Shown here piece after piece: positions 36,708-46,106 of a stretch of DNA of 64,000 nt (position 1 is the stretch's first letter; every line of letters starts with the position of its first letter). Under the pieces are notes generated by a model. The model was not told where the DNA came from. It worked only from the letters and a program-made list of their open reading frames with translations, and ran no database searches. The stretch is from Ricordea florida. Taxonomy: Eukaryota; Cnidaria; Anthozoa; Corallimorpharia; Ricordeidae. The DNA lies in the NCBI GenBank assembly GCA_949710005.1, contig OX453276.1:6502377-6566376 (forward strand). Reading direction: 5' to 3'. A program made the position numbers and the translations under genes.

Positions 36708-38213
36708 GTAAGTAGATAATGGCCTTGGAAAGTGGTTATTAATAGGGAGTTTAAGCAAAGCACGGCGGTGAAGTCAATTACAAAACAAGGCACAAAACAA
36801 TGCCATCAATGTACGAAACGAAACTGCACGTGCAAAATATGAGCTGGTAGGTTTCTTTTTTCCATGTAAAATAACTTCATGAAATTACCATTTCGAAGAG
36901 GTGAGTACACAACAGCAAAATTATCCAGAGAAACTTGGAAAAGAATGCAAACAGAAAAAAAAAAACTAAAAACTTCCAAATTTTGAAAGAAATGTGGAAA
37001 GAAAATAGTGACACGAGCCTGTCGCCATTGTAATAGGACGAAAACAAACTCATCTTTTCATTCGTGCTGTCTTCCTCGTCGTGTCTGCTCAAGCTCCCTA
37101 TTGTTAAACTTCAAGGGGGTGGGGTGGGGTGGCAGTTGTCCACAGGGAGCGAAGGGAAGACCCATTTTAACACTCATGGTTGACTGTTATAAATCCTATG
37201 GACCTTTCATCCTTTTTTCTTTCTAAGATCAAGGACGTTCGTTTGTCAATCATTTCTCTGCTTAATAACAACGCTGCAAAATAGGGAAGTCAGTCGTTGT
37301 GCGCGGAGCATTAGTTTTAATGAATGGCCGTTTTTATGCTAGAGATGTTAATCTCGTCTGAGACGATAAAGCCGTCTCGAGACAACATAAACTTTAGGGC
37401 TTCTGTTTAACGTGTAGTATTAGAACAGTAAATATGAAAGACGCATTTAACGTCTGTCTACGTTAACGTCTTCCTTTAACCCTTTCACTCCCAAGGGGTC
37501 TCCATTTAACGAGTACAATCGTCTGGCGTTAGGCAGAGTAAAATCTGTAAAGTCACTCTTGGTAGTGAAAGGGTTAAGGGAGATAGCTTTTTAAGGGAGA
37601 TAGTTTTTTAAGGGAGATTTGTTTTTAACCCTTTCACTCCCAAGGGGTCTCCCTGTGACGAGTAATCGTCTGGTGTTAGACGTGTTTAGTATAAGAACGG
37701 GACACCCTTAACTAGGGCACATTTATTCCAAACTCGGACGCGCTAAAAGTTAGTCGTTTCTATTGTCCTCCAAGTATAGATCCCAGTCATTTTGAGAAAA
37801 AAAAAACTTTTCTGTTAGACCGTTTACTTAAGTGCGTCCCGTTATTATACCAGTCGTCTTTGACGTTTAGCGCGTCTAAATGACATTAGTAAAAATCTAC
37901 TTGTAGACTAATGCAAATGCCGCAATCTGATTGGCTGAGCTACTGCAGACTATCAGCCATTAGACAGCACTTGGTTGAAGATCGTTTCAAAATGGCGACG
38001 TGTGGGCGCTTTTAGCGAAGTTTCGCAGCAAGATTGAGTATTTTGGTGTTTTTTTTTACCGACACATGATTTGTTTATTATTATTTTTACTAAAACAATT
38101 AGATTATCCGATCTCGATTTCTATGGGGTGATAGTTGATGAGGCCAAATAATCTAATAGTTAATAAGCCTCTCTAGCATAATAACAGTCAATCTTTATTA
38201 TCTTTCATCTTAG
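36708..38213. other. PREP intron with CCCTTTCACTCCCAAGGGG repeats
   Basis: AACCCTTTCACTCCCAAGGGG occurs at about 37478 and 37627, each followed by similar sequence containing CGTCTGG. 38090-38160 holds the ACAATTAGATTATCCGATCT palindrome family. The rest shows nothing recognisable. Confidence 0.5.
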
Positions 38214-38330
38214 TGAGTATGGAGAAACTTGGCATCAGGCAGGAATATTCGCCAATAAACAGAACGTGTTTGACGATTTCCAACACGCTGCCATGTACCT
38301 GGCTCAGGAAAAATACACATCACCAGAGAA
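38214..38330 (+). CDS. PREP: PREP exon (m): [20 protein letters not shown]
   Basis: Acceptor CATCTTAG, donor GTAAGT at 38331. Encodes [10 protein letters not shown]...[24 protein letters not shown], matching [22 protein letters not shown] of PREP. Phase 2 on entry, leaves AA to join G of the next exon. Confidence 0.95.
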
Positions 38331-39420
38331 GTAAGTGTCTTTATCCTCTACCTGATGAAGCACTCTGACAAAATATCGCGAAATTTGGCCCTGGTGCTAA
38401 TAAACACTCAACAGAGTTCAGAAAGAAAATTGCCACGGAACAACATCCGCTCTGGAGACACAAAACACACCATAAACAAGACCAGGGTGCGGCAAAATTT
38501 GGCAAATTAATTCCCTGATGCAAATACGCTTTGCTGGGCGCCAGGAAGAGCCCCTGAGTTCCCGTTAGGCATTTCCGGGGCCACGGGCTAAGAAACGTGA
38601 AGAGGCATTGCTTGCACAGAGACTTCTTGCTCGAAGTGATAATTCATTCCACTTGGTCAATCTTTGTATGTCGTTTTTGAGTAAGATTGCTGGAAATAGA
38701 GCCACACAGACCGCTTCACCCATGAAGAAGACAGGCAGGAGTGTCGAAACGCCCGGTCACCGTATTGTAACAAAAGTTACAATCATTTCCTTTAACCAGC
38801 ATGGCATTAAACTATGTCTGATCATACACTTTTCTGTATTATGAACTTATCGTTTAACCCAGTTGAAGTTACAAACAAGTCAAGAATCGGTCTGTAGAAA
38901 TGCAACGGAAACAACGAACAACGGAACCTGCAGACAGAAAACGTGAAGTGCCATTTCCGTTCAGGAATCAAGATGGAAACGCGATTGAAGCAGTCAATTA
39001 CGAAGTGTCGTGTGACCCTTTTTCCGGAAACAGAATTTTCCCTGTTTCCTTCACGTTTCAGAATTGTGGTATCGCGTTTTTTCGTCCGGTGTTCGTAATC
39101 ATCCTCGAAATTGTCGGAACAACTGCTTATACGTAGCTACGCTAAGGGTGTTGATTAGGCATCGGAGATCAGAGAATTGTCCGGCTACTACAAAGGATTC
39201 TCCGGCTACCACGAAGAATTCTCCGGCTACTACGAAAAATTCTCCGGTCAAATTTAGGTGGCTTGAGCTAGCTTTAAATTCGGACATGGAGCGCTTTCAG
39301 AATATTCTCCTGTTACTTTACACAATTCTCCTGTACGCTATGGGAGTCAAACATGCGAAAACTCTACCAAGGGAAAACTCTACCAAACAAGTTGTTTCTT
39401 TCTTCTTTCCTAATAAATAG
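38331..39420. other. PREP intron with TTCTCCGGCTACTAC microsatellite
   Basis: 39170-39255 has four units of the form ATTCTCCGGCTACTACRAAG. The same sequence and its right flank (GACATGGAGCGYTTTCAGAA) occur at about 58325-58440. No exon is seen. Confidence 0.5.
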
Positions 39421-39516
39421 GATCACTATTTGCGGTGGCTCCAATGGTGGACTACTAGTTGGTGCCTGCATTAACCAAAGACCAGATCTGTTTGGCTGTG
39501 CGGTTTCTCAAGTTCC
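39421..39516 (+). CDS. PREP: PREP exon (n): nucleophile elbow GGSNGG (catalytic Ser)
   Basis: Encodes [21 protein letters not shown] and [17 protein letters not shown] is the nucleophile elbow carrying the catalytic Ser (Ser554 in human numbering). The donor GTAAGT at 39517 is followed within nine bases by the left end of element 2; the target duplication GTAGC occupies donor positions +5 to +9. Confidence 0.95.
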
Positions 39517-39520
39517 GTAA

Positions 39521-39525
39521 GTAGC
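39521..39525. repeat. Target-site duplication of element 2, left (GTAGC)
   Basis: GTAGC precedes AGAGAGAGGG and recurs at 56041-56045. It is intron position +5 to +9 after the PREP exon ending 39516. Confidence 0.8.
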
Positions 39526-40137
39526 AGAGAGAGGGAAAACTACGGTTTTAGGACACAGGAATTTTGACAAGGATTTTCTAGCTTATAAGCTAAATTGGGT
39601 TTTGAAAATTAACCAGGAATTTAATCAGGAATTTATAGGGTAATATTTTGCTGATTAAGTTTTGGGAGCTAGGACAATGCTAGCATAGATCAGTAGAATG
39701 CTAAGTTTCTGCAAAGTTTCAGCCAAGCCCACTCGCCAAGAGGGGCCGACAGGCGGAGCGAGCTGCACGAGCGGAGGGCGAGACTGCCCTTGGCTGGCTA
39801 AGTCTCAGCAAAGTTTCGGCAAAGCCTCATGCCAAGTCTGGGATAAATTTTGGGACACAGGAATTTTGACAAGGATTTTCTAGCTTGCTAAGTTTCTGCA
39901 AAGTTTCAGCCAAGCCCACTCGCCAAGAGGGGCCGACAGGCGGAGCGAGCTGCACGAGCGGAGGGCGAGACTGCCCCGTCTGGCTAAGTCTATGCAAAGT
40001 TTCGGCAAAGCTGCATGACAAGTCTGGGACGAGTTTTGGGACACAGGGATTTATTGGGTAATATTTCTCGGACAGGGGGGAAAAATTTGAAAAGTGGTTT
40101 AAAGATTTGATATTTTCTACAAAAGTAATTATGGATC
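39526..40137 (+). repeat. Element 2 left terminal inverted repeat, 612 bp
   Basis: Matches 55429-56040 inverted, ending at ATGGATC. Contains a direct duplication with GCTAAGTTTCTGCAAAGTTTC at about 39700 and 39888, including a GC-rich segment (GGCGGAGCGAGCTGCACGAG). Tip, TTTTCTAGCTTATAAGCTAA and the inner promoter region are shared with element 1. Confidence 0.92.
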
Positions 40138-40580
40138 GGTTAAGAGAATTATATATTTTTGAACTAAGAATAATAGCGAAAGATCTTGAAATTAAAGGAA
40201 GAGCAAAAATGAGTAAGCAAGAACTAATTGATGAAATTTCAAATTTTAAAGATGAGGAAATTACTGATTTAATTGAAAAAGTTTTCCCTATTAGCAGAAT
40301 TATTTGTGATCATGAAAAAATAAAAAAATTTTGTAGCGAGTGTAATGGGTATAATTGTGAGCATAATAAATATAAATATCGTTGTAAGGAATGTGCAGGA
40401 TCGCAAATATGTGAACATAATAAACAAAAACAACATTGCAAAGAATGCGTTGGATCGCAAATATGTAAACATAATAAACAAAAACAACAATGTAAAGAAT
40501 GCAGAGGATCACAAATTTGTGAACATGACAAGCAAAAAGCTTCTTGCAAGGCTTGCAGAATGAAATTATTAAATTATTAA
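40131..40580 (+). CDS. SAP-like plus zinc-repeat protein (element 2)
   Basis: 149 residues from ATG 40131. N-terminal SAP-like unit (IFELRIIAKDLEIKGRAKM) and five C-x-H-x6-C-x2-C repeats (CEHNKQKQHCKEC). Close relative of the element 1 protein at 27443-27901. The start codon is in the inverted repeat, so its promoter is the same as that of the polymerase at the other end. Confidence 0.8.
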   Translation: MDRLRELYIFELRIIAKDLEIKGRAKMSKQELIDEISNFKDEEITDLIEKVFPISRIICDHEKIKKFCSECNGYNCEHNKYKYRCKECAGSQICEHNKQKQHCKECVGSQICKHNKQKQQCKECRGSQICEHDKQKASCKACRMKLLNY

Positions 40581-40634
40581 AAATAAAAGCTAAGAATGAG
40601 TGGGTGTGTTATGAAACCTTTATTTTGGTTCAAT

Positions 40635-40655
40635 AAAAAATTGATATTTAAAAAG
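40635..40655 (+). promoter_or_regulatory. Putative accessory-gene promoter (element 2, first)
   Basis: AAAAAATTGATATTTAAAAAG ends 23 bases before ATG 40679; the same box as at 27372-27392 and 45542-45561. Confidence 0.55.
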
Positions 40656-40678
40656 ATAAAATATATAATAAAAAAAAT

Positions 40679-41374
40679 ATGGAAAGGCGAATAAATTTAA
40701 GGTATGAAAATGAAAAAGAATTGCGTTTTTGCGATTTTATAGAAGAAATTAAAAAGGATTTATTAAAAAGGATTTCAAAAATTAGAGGTTTTATTGTAAA
40801 AAATAGTGGTATTCTTTTTGGTATAATTTATAATAATGATTATAATGGATGGGTTATTAACTATAAAACTGAGGAAGAATTTTGTGTTAATGGTATATGC
40901 TCTGAAAAGTTTGTAAAAGATTCATTAAATTGTGCAAATGAATCTTTTAAAGAAAATGTTGATGAAAATGAATGGATCAAATTTAAGTTTCGCAAAGACA
41001 TATTAAATTGTAAAAATGGTGTTAGCAATGATGATGATGCTGCTTTTGAGGAATATCTTAGCAAAATTTCTTATGGGGGACTATCAGGGTATTATGATAA
41101 GGAATGTGATATTAATAAGTTTGATAATAATTTTATTATTGATGTTATTTATATAATGATAGTAATAAATCCTCTCAAGTTAGAACATAAAAATAAATTT
41201 TACAAAGATTTACATGTTGATTTAATGAAAGCAATACACAAACGTAAATTTTATAAAGACTTGCGCGATGAATTAATTCCAATAACATGGCACCCATCTA
41301 GATATTTAGATTGGTGTGTTGATTTTGAAGAGTTAAGGTTTTTGGAAGAAGAGGTATTCGGTGAAGAAGATTAA
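40679..41374 (+). CDS. FCDFIEE-family protein, long form (element 2)
   Basis: 231 residues, counterpart of 26623-27348. NEKELRFCDFIEEIKKDLL near the start, then the tandem HKNKFYKDLHVDLMKAI / HKRKFYKDLRDELI, WHPSRYLDW and an acidic tail. More diverged between the two elements than the capsid genes, as expected for a host-facing accessory protein (inference). Stop lies 3 bases before the hairpin. Confidence 0.75.
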   Translation: MERRINLRYENEKELRFCDFIEEIKKDLLKRISKIRGFIVKNSGILFGIIYNNDYNGWVINYKTEEEFCVNGICSEKFVKDSLNCANESFKENVDENEWIKFKFRKDILNCKNGVSNDDDAAFEEYLSKISYGGLSGYYDKECDINKFDNNFIIDVIYIMIVINPLKLEHKNKFYKDLHVDLMKAIHKRKFYKDLRDELIPITWHPSRYLDWCVDFEELRFLEEEVFGEED

Positions 41375-41377
41375 TTA

Positions 41378-41409
41378 TGTTATATAACCCAATTACTGGT
41401 TACATAACA
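41378..41409. terminator. Hairpin between convergent genes (element 2, left)
   Basis: TGTTATATAACC, loop CAATTACT, GGTTACATAACA. Between the stops of the FCDFIEE gene (41374) and the putative penton gene (41425). Differs from the other intact hairpins by one loop base. Confidence 0.65.
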
Positions 41410-41424
41410 AAAGTCCTCGTTAAT

Positions 41425-42057
41425 TTATCTAAATCTTAAACTAAAAGTTATTGGCAATCCCCTTAATTCAAGTTTTTTCCAATCATTGTCTAAGATAGTT
41501 AAATCAAAGTGGTTTATGGGACTTTCATATTTTTGAATTGGAATTACCGGATAATCTTGTGAAGGAATGTTTGCTAGTAAATTAGATGGCGCGAGTTTTA
41601 CAAGTTCTCCATATTTGGTGTTATTCATATATGACGACTTATTATCCACTATGCTACAGATAAGTCTCAACGGCCCCCTAATCTGAATATTTATGGGGTA
41701 TAATTTACCAGGATTTAAAACTATAGGAACCCCTAAACTAAGTGACAATTCTCTTGTAATTATAACTTTGGAGTTCTTATTTGAATAAAGATAGTCAATG
41801 GTATCAGTCTCAATTATTGTTATTTTTTCCAAACCAGGATCATTAAGAAAGATTGATTGAATGCCGCGAAGAGTATATGTGCCTGGCGGAATTATGAAGC
41901 TCTGATTCTTGCCATATAATATTGTCTGTTCGTCCTTGAAATTAATCAATCTTTTGGTTTGCATATTACAATCAAGGAGTTGTATTTCCCGAAGATTTTC
42001 CAGCGGTGGATCTAAATAAACCCGGGTTTCAGAATCATACATTGTAATACTTAGCAT
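41425..42057 (-). CDS. Putative penton / minor capsid protein (element 2)
   Basis: 210 residues. Beta-rich; LREIQLLDCN near 20, IIPPGTYTLRGIQSIF near 60, final strand ITFSLRFR. IPPGTYTL-type turns are common in small jelly-roll capsid proteins of this virus group. Clear counterpart of 25937-26572. Box ATCTAAAGAT (42081-42090, - strand) lies 24 bases upstream. Confidence 0.5.
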   Translation of the reverse strand: MLSITMYDSETRVYLDPPLENLREIQLLDCNMQTKRLINFKDEQTILYGKNQSFIIPPGTYTLRGIQSIFLNDPGLEKITIIETDTIDYLYSNKNSKVIITRELSLSLGVPIVLNPGKLYPINIQIRGPLRLICSIVDNKSSYMNNTKYGELVKLAPSNLLANIPSQDYPVIPIQKYESPINHFDLTILDNDWKKLELRGLPITFSLRFR

Positions 42058-42106
42058 TTTGTTTTGATTACATCATATTCATCTTTAGATTTATATAATC
42101 AAAACA

Positions 42107-43723
42107 TTAACGAAATAAAAACCAGGATAATAATCCTCCGGCAAGAATTAAAATAATAAGATTATTTTGGTGAGAAGATGTTTCTTCTATGTTACTAATT
42201 TCTTCTTCTTCATTTTTTGATTCAACGACTTTGTTTTGTTTAGGTTTTTCCGGTTGAGGATTGGTATTTAATAAAACCTTTGAGGTTCCTAAACTGTGAC
42301 TTATTCCGACATTTTTTGTCTGCGCATTTATTGTATTATTTACCCCAAAAGTCATATCTTCTGTTACCCTTTTCAAATCATTATTATACCCAATAACGCT
42401 TTCCGTATTTATTATTAAATTGCTCGGCATTAGCCAAACGCCAGGAGCCACAGCCAAATCAAGGCGAGATTTTGATTCTTGAACTGCTGTTTGATATCTT
42501 TGAATTGATTGGGATACATCATTTTCAATCACCGAACTTTCAAATAAATGTATAAAGTTTTGTTGAGTTTCAAAACCTCCACCTCCTTTACTAACAATTG
42601 AAGTTCTAGTATTAACTTGTGCGCCCAAAACGCAATAAACAAAAGCCTCAATCGATCTATTTATTCTTCCCAATCCGGCCTTTGTTAATCCATGACCCGA
42701 TTCTGGTATAAACCAAGCATATTGAAAATCAACAAAATGATCATTTCGAAGCATTGAAACTAAATTCCCCATATTTTTTCTTCCTCCGTCATCGTAAAAT
42801 TTATGATCGCGGCTCGGCCAAATATTAGCTTCTGTATCATAATTTCTTATAACCCTCACATTTTGTAATCCACCTCCCTTCGATTGCGCGGCTTCACTTC
42901 CCGGAACTGCATCATGGTCTGTATAGCCTTCCCCATAATCAATGAATATATCACCAGCCCCATGGTTTGCTCCGCCCTTGAATCTAAAATCTGCTAAAGT
43001 TTTGTTCCATCCCTTGTAATCTTGATCATTGCTTAACCCAAATTCTGCGCATAATCTATTATAAGCATTTTTGTCGTACTGATTATTTTTCAAAGAAAAA
43101 GTTTCTCCCCCAGGTAATGGAACATTTAATTCCTGTATTATTCTTCTTATTGTAAAGTAAATGTGAAATACGAAAAAACTTCTAATAACTTTGGGGTATC
43201 CAAAAATATCACTTAAACTTACTCCGCATCCTGACGATGCGCACCAAACCGCCATGTTTAATTGTTGCGGCCACTGTTTAATATTTGGTTTACTTAACCA
43301 GGTTCTAGTTTCTTTTCCACTGGTAAATCCCACAGTTTGATTTTTAAAAATATTCTTCATTGTCGCAGTGAAACTATCTTTTTCTGAAACATATATATTC
43401 AGATTGGTTAATAATTTTGTAACATCAAGAGCAAATTCGTTGAATTTAATTCCGGGTATTGGATATGTTTGTTTTGTAAATGTTAAACTTTTGGGAAATG
43501 AACTTACCTTTACTTTATTTTCCAAGCCTAAATCTTCCCGCAATAACTTTTTCAAATTATCGGAAAGATCATCAGTCCATGTTTTTCCAGTAGGATCATC
43601 ATCGGACATAATTGTTGTCCCATTAACTTTCCATTTAACATATCCGCCATATAAATCATGCACATAACTGAATTTTGAAATATTTGCTTTTGGGTAGCGG
43701 TTAATGAAATCGCTAAATAACAT
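42107..43723 (-). CDS. Large conserved protein with C-terminal anchor (element 2)
   Basis: 538 residues, counterpart of 24360-25886. Shares GGYVKW.VNGTTIMSDDDP, MAVWCASSGCGVSLSD, HIYFTIRRIIQELNVPLP, AWFIPESGHGLTKAGLGRIN and TESVIGYNN. About 30 residues longer, mostly in a Gly/Asp-rich loop around DHDAVPGSEAAQSKGGG, which looks like a surface loop. C-terminal helix LIILILAGGLLSWFLFR. Function unknown. Confidence 0.75.
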   Translation of the reverse strand: MLFSDFINRYPKANISKFSYVHDLYGGYVKWKVNGTTIMSDDDPTGKTWTDDLSDNLKKLLREDLGLENKVKVSSFPKSLTFTKQTYPIPGIKFNEFALDVTKLLTNLNIYVSEKDSFTATMKNIFKNQTVGFTSGKETRTWLSKPNIKQWPQQLNMAVWCASSGCGVSLSDIFGYPKVIRSFFVFHIYFTIRRIIQELNVPLPGGETFSLKNNQYDKNAYNRLCAEFGLSNDQDYKGWNKTLADFRFKGGANHGAGDIFIDYGEGYTDHDAVPGSEAAQSKGGGLQNVRVIRNYDTEANIWPSRDHKFYDDGGRKNMGNLVSMLRNDHFVDFQYAWFIPESGHGLTKAGLGRINRSIEAFVYCVLGAQVNTRTSIVSKGGGGFETQQNFIHLFESSVIENDVSQSIQRYQTAVQESKSRLDLAVAPGVWLMPSNLIINTESVIGYNNDLKRVTEDMTFGVNNTINAQTKNVGISHSLGTSKVLLNTNPQPEKPKQNKVVESKNEEEEISNIEETSSHQNNLIILILAGGLLSWFLFR

Positions 43724-43846
43724 CTTATTCTTTGTTTTCCAATTTATCTGATCTTTAGATTAAGAATAAGATGTAAATTTAATTAACCTCTTTTCTAATA
43801 CCTGCAAAAAAATTCCATCCTACTTCGGTTTTTTCGTATGAAATTT

Positions 43847-44431
43847 TCAACGTTCTCGATTGTTCAGATCTTTTAATATATCCGCAATAACCGCGGTCCT
43901 TATCTGTTTTATGTTCATGTTTTTTTCCGTATGATTTTTTTGCCGTATTTCTAGTTTTAGTTTTTCAAACTTTTCTGACTCTGATAAAATTAGAGAAAAT
44001 TCTTGGTCAGATATAGTTTTATCTTTCAATGCTTTTGAAACCAAATCGTTAATGGTGTTTACTTTTGCCTTTGCCAGAGAAACTGTTTGTTCATGTTTAC
44101 TAACATTATGAGAAAGTCTTTTTGATATAGCGGCACAACCAACCGATACCCCGCCGCATACACCGCCCACAACACCTAACGGTACGCCAATAATAGCTCC
44201 AAAACCAGTAAGAGATGTACCCAAACCACTTGCTGAAAGGATAACTGAAAACACACCACTTCCAACACTGATTTTTGTAAATATTCCTCTTGCCCTATTG
44301 TATTTTTTTCTTACTTCCTCGTAATGAACAATTTCCTTATTAAGATTATTTAATACTTCGCATGACTTTAAAATCCTGAAATTTTTTGGTTCTTCAGCTA
44401 ATTGAGGATAAATTCCGTTGTATTGATCCAT
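43847..44431 (-). CDS. Membrane protein with Gly/Val-rich core (element 2)
   Basis: 194 residues, counterpart of 23622-24245: helical N-terminus (HYEEVRKKYNRARG), hydrophobic core with SGLGTSLTGFGAIIGVPLGV, then KHEQTVSLAKAKVNTIN and ISDQEFS. ATCTAAAGATA-type box (44457-44467, - strand) 26 bases before the ATG. Confidence 0.75.
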   Translation of the reverse strand: MDQYNGIYPQLAEEPKNFRILKSCEVLNNLNKEIVHYEEVRKKYNRARGIFTKISVGSGVFSVILSASGLGTSLTGFGAIIGVPLGVVGGVCGGVSVGCAAISKRLSHNVSKHEQTVSLAKAKVNTINDLVSKALKDKTISDQEFSLILSESEKFEKLKLEIRQKNHTEKNMNIKQIRTAVIADILKDLNNRER

Positions 44432-44489
44432 ATTGTATTTTACTGGTCAGTGTGATATCTTTAGATCACAAAGAGGTCGCGAAGCAGAT

Positions 44490-45485
44490 CTACTTTCTCT
44501 TCCTTTTTATACTTTCCACAAAATATAGAACTACGGCCATTATCAAAAGCCAAGCATTCTTTCCTAAAAATCCAATAACCTGTCCTGCGGTTTTGAAAAG
44601 AAAGCCAACTATTGCTCCGACCATTCCTGGTAATATTTCACCCAGTTTTTTACCTATAGTTTTCAACCCATTTCCAACTCCCCTTCCCAAAGCAGATAAA
44701 CCCTTTGAAAGATTAGAAACTATTACCCCAATGATTACGCCTACCGCACTTAAAATACCAAAAACTGTAAAACCATACTTTTTGAAGATATACTTGATTC
44801 TTTCTCGTAATGACATTCCTTCTTGAATTCTTTCTCTTTCTGCTACTTCGTTTGCTATATCTTCTTCGTTTTCTATAATCTCGGCATTTAAATTTTCAAT
44901 CTCCGACTCTTCTTCTGGCGTTTTCAATGGTTTTTCTTCAAGAAATTTTTTTCTTTCGAGTCTCTCATTTTGTTTTTCTTTTTTGTTAGCAATTTCTGTT
45001 TCGAGTTGTTCTGCTATTTCCACCCTAGTTGGCCCCAAAGCATCTTTTAATTTTCCGGGTTTAAGTTTTTCCTTTATTTCTCCTGTTTTTTTATCATATC
45101 TTCTAAAATCATCCTCATTAGCAATATAAACATATGTTCCTCCAGACGGCCCGTCAACTGCTAGTAATTCTATACCTAACTTATTTTTCTGAAATCTCGG
45201 AAGAAATTTTTTGAAATCTGCTTTTAACCGAACTTTTCCTATTTCTTTTTTTGCGGCTTTTAATTCTTTTTCTTTATTTCCTAACAAGGGGTCTTTTTCA
45301 TTAACGCCATCAATTGCTGTTTCTTCTTCCTCTTCTTCGTAACCATTATTTTGATAGCCTGTTGATGTGTATGTTTCAAGTTCTATATTACCAGGATCCC
45401 TCGCCAAATCATCATCGTCATTACCCCCCGCCTCATTTAAATCAGTTGGATCTAAATCTTCTCGTGAATAGCCTCCTTCTGCCAT
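44490..45485 (-). CDS. Coiled-coil membrane protein with invariant C-terminus (element 2)
   Basis: 331 residues from the ATG equivalent to element 1 (an in-frame upstream ATG adds MSKKI). The last 100 residues (IKYIFKKYGFTVFGILSAVG to ESIKRKRK) are nearly identical to 22363-23583. The N-terminal 230 are shorter and largely unrelated, with an acidic start and a coiled coil around 165-230. Such a split points to domain replacement or very fast change of the N-terminal part. Confidence 0.75.
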   Translation of the reverse strand: MAEGGYSREDLDPTDLNEAGGNDDDDLARDPGNIELETYTSTGYQNNGYEEEEEETAIDGVNEKDPLLGNKEKELKAAKKEIGKVRLKADFKKFLPRFQKNKLGIELLAVDGPSGGTYVYIANEDDFRRYDKKTGEIKEKLKPGKLKDALGPTRVEIAEQLETEIANKKEKQNERLERKKFLEEKPLKTPEEESEIENLNAEIIENEEDIANEVAERERIQEGMSLRERIKYIFKKYGFTVFGILSAVGVIIGVIVSNLSKGLSALGRGVGNGLKTIGKKLGEILPGMVGAIVGFLFKTAGQVIGFLGKNAWLLIMAVVLYFVESIKRKRK

Positions 45486-45510
45486 GATTTTTTTACTCAT
45501 CAGTAAGAAA

Positions 45511-45520
45511 TCTTTAGATT
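45511..45520 (-). promoter_or_regulatory. Putative structural-gene promoter box AATCTAAAGA
   Basis: On the - strand, 25 bases before the ATG at 45485; the same box and spacing as other structural genes of both elements. Confidence 0.55.
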
Positions 45521-45541
45521 ACCTTGAGTCGGAAATAAAAG

Positions 45542-45561
45542 AAAAATTGATATTTAAAAAG
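45542..45561 (+). promoter_or_regulatory. Putative accessory-gene promoter (element 2, second)
   Basis: AAAAATTGATATTTAAAAAG ends 28 bases before ATG 45590. Lies back to back with the structural box at 45511-45520, so this 100-bp gap serves two diverging genes of different classes. Confidence 0.55.
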
Positions 45562-45589
45562 AAAAAATATAAAAGAAAAGTAAAAAAAG

Positions 45590-46060
45590 ATGAAAGACAC
45601 GGTTGATATTAAGTATTTTAATGAAAAAGAACTGGGTTTTTGTGATTTTATAGAGGAAATAAAAGAAGATTTGTTAAAAAATATATCAAAAAATCTTGCA
45701 TTTATTGATTATGATAAAATGTATAATATTCTTTTTAATTTTTATTATATTGATACTGATTATGATATTATTAAAAAATATTCCGAGTGTGATCTTTTAT
45801 ATGATATAGAGGAGTGGGCAACTAGGATTGGTCATTTCTATTTTATATCTGAAATAATAGGTGATTTTTATGATTTTAAAAGATATCCTATTCATTCAGT
45901 TAATTTTTCCATAAAAATGAATTCTTATAAAATAAGTCATAAAGAGAAATTCTACAAAAGTCTAGATAAAGAAATAGTTGAGGCGGTATGGCAAGCAAGC
46001 AGATATTTGGGGTTTGAAGATTTAAGAGATTTGGAAGAAAGATGGGCACGAAGTAAATAA
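45590..46060 (+). CDS. FCDFIEE-family protein, short form, only in element 2
   Basis: 156 residues. Shares FNEKELGFCDFIEEIKEDLL and a C-terminal HKEKFYKSLDKEIVEAVWQA / SRYLGFEDLRDLEERW with the long forms, but has one copy of the HK.KFYK unit instead of two and a different Tyr/Asp-rich middle. Inserted in the structural block on the opposite strand, with its own promoter and a hairpin after its stop. The matching place in element 1 keeps only remnants (22175-22362). Confidence 0.75.
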   Translation: MKDTVDIKYFNEKELGFCDFIEEIKEDLLKNISKNLAFIDYDKMYNILFNFYYIDTDYDIIKKYSECDLLYDIEEWATRIGHFYFISEIIGDFYDFKRYPIHSVNFSIKMNSYKISHKEKFYKSLDKEIVEAVWQASRYLGFEDLRDLEERWARSK

Positions 46061-46064
46061 CTTT

Positions 46065-46096
46065 TGTTATATAACCTAATTACTGGTTACATAACA
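46065..46096. terminator. Hairpin between convergent genes (element 2, right)
   Basis: TGTTATATAACC, loop TAATTACT, GGTTACATAACA; on the opposite strand identical to the element 1 hairpin at 26578-26609. Lies between the stops of the short FCDFIEE gene (46060) and the 132-residue protein gene (46107). Confidence 0.65.
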
Positions 46097-46106
46097 AAAT
46101 AATAAT

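Noticed and set aside
39827-40021. Small gene in the terminal repeats of element 2 (64 residues, also at 55545-55739)
   Set aside because: Present in both repeats only because they are inverted copies. Its sequence repeats with the internal duplication, and element 1 has no counterpart.
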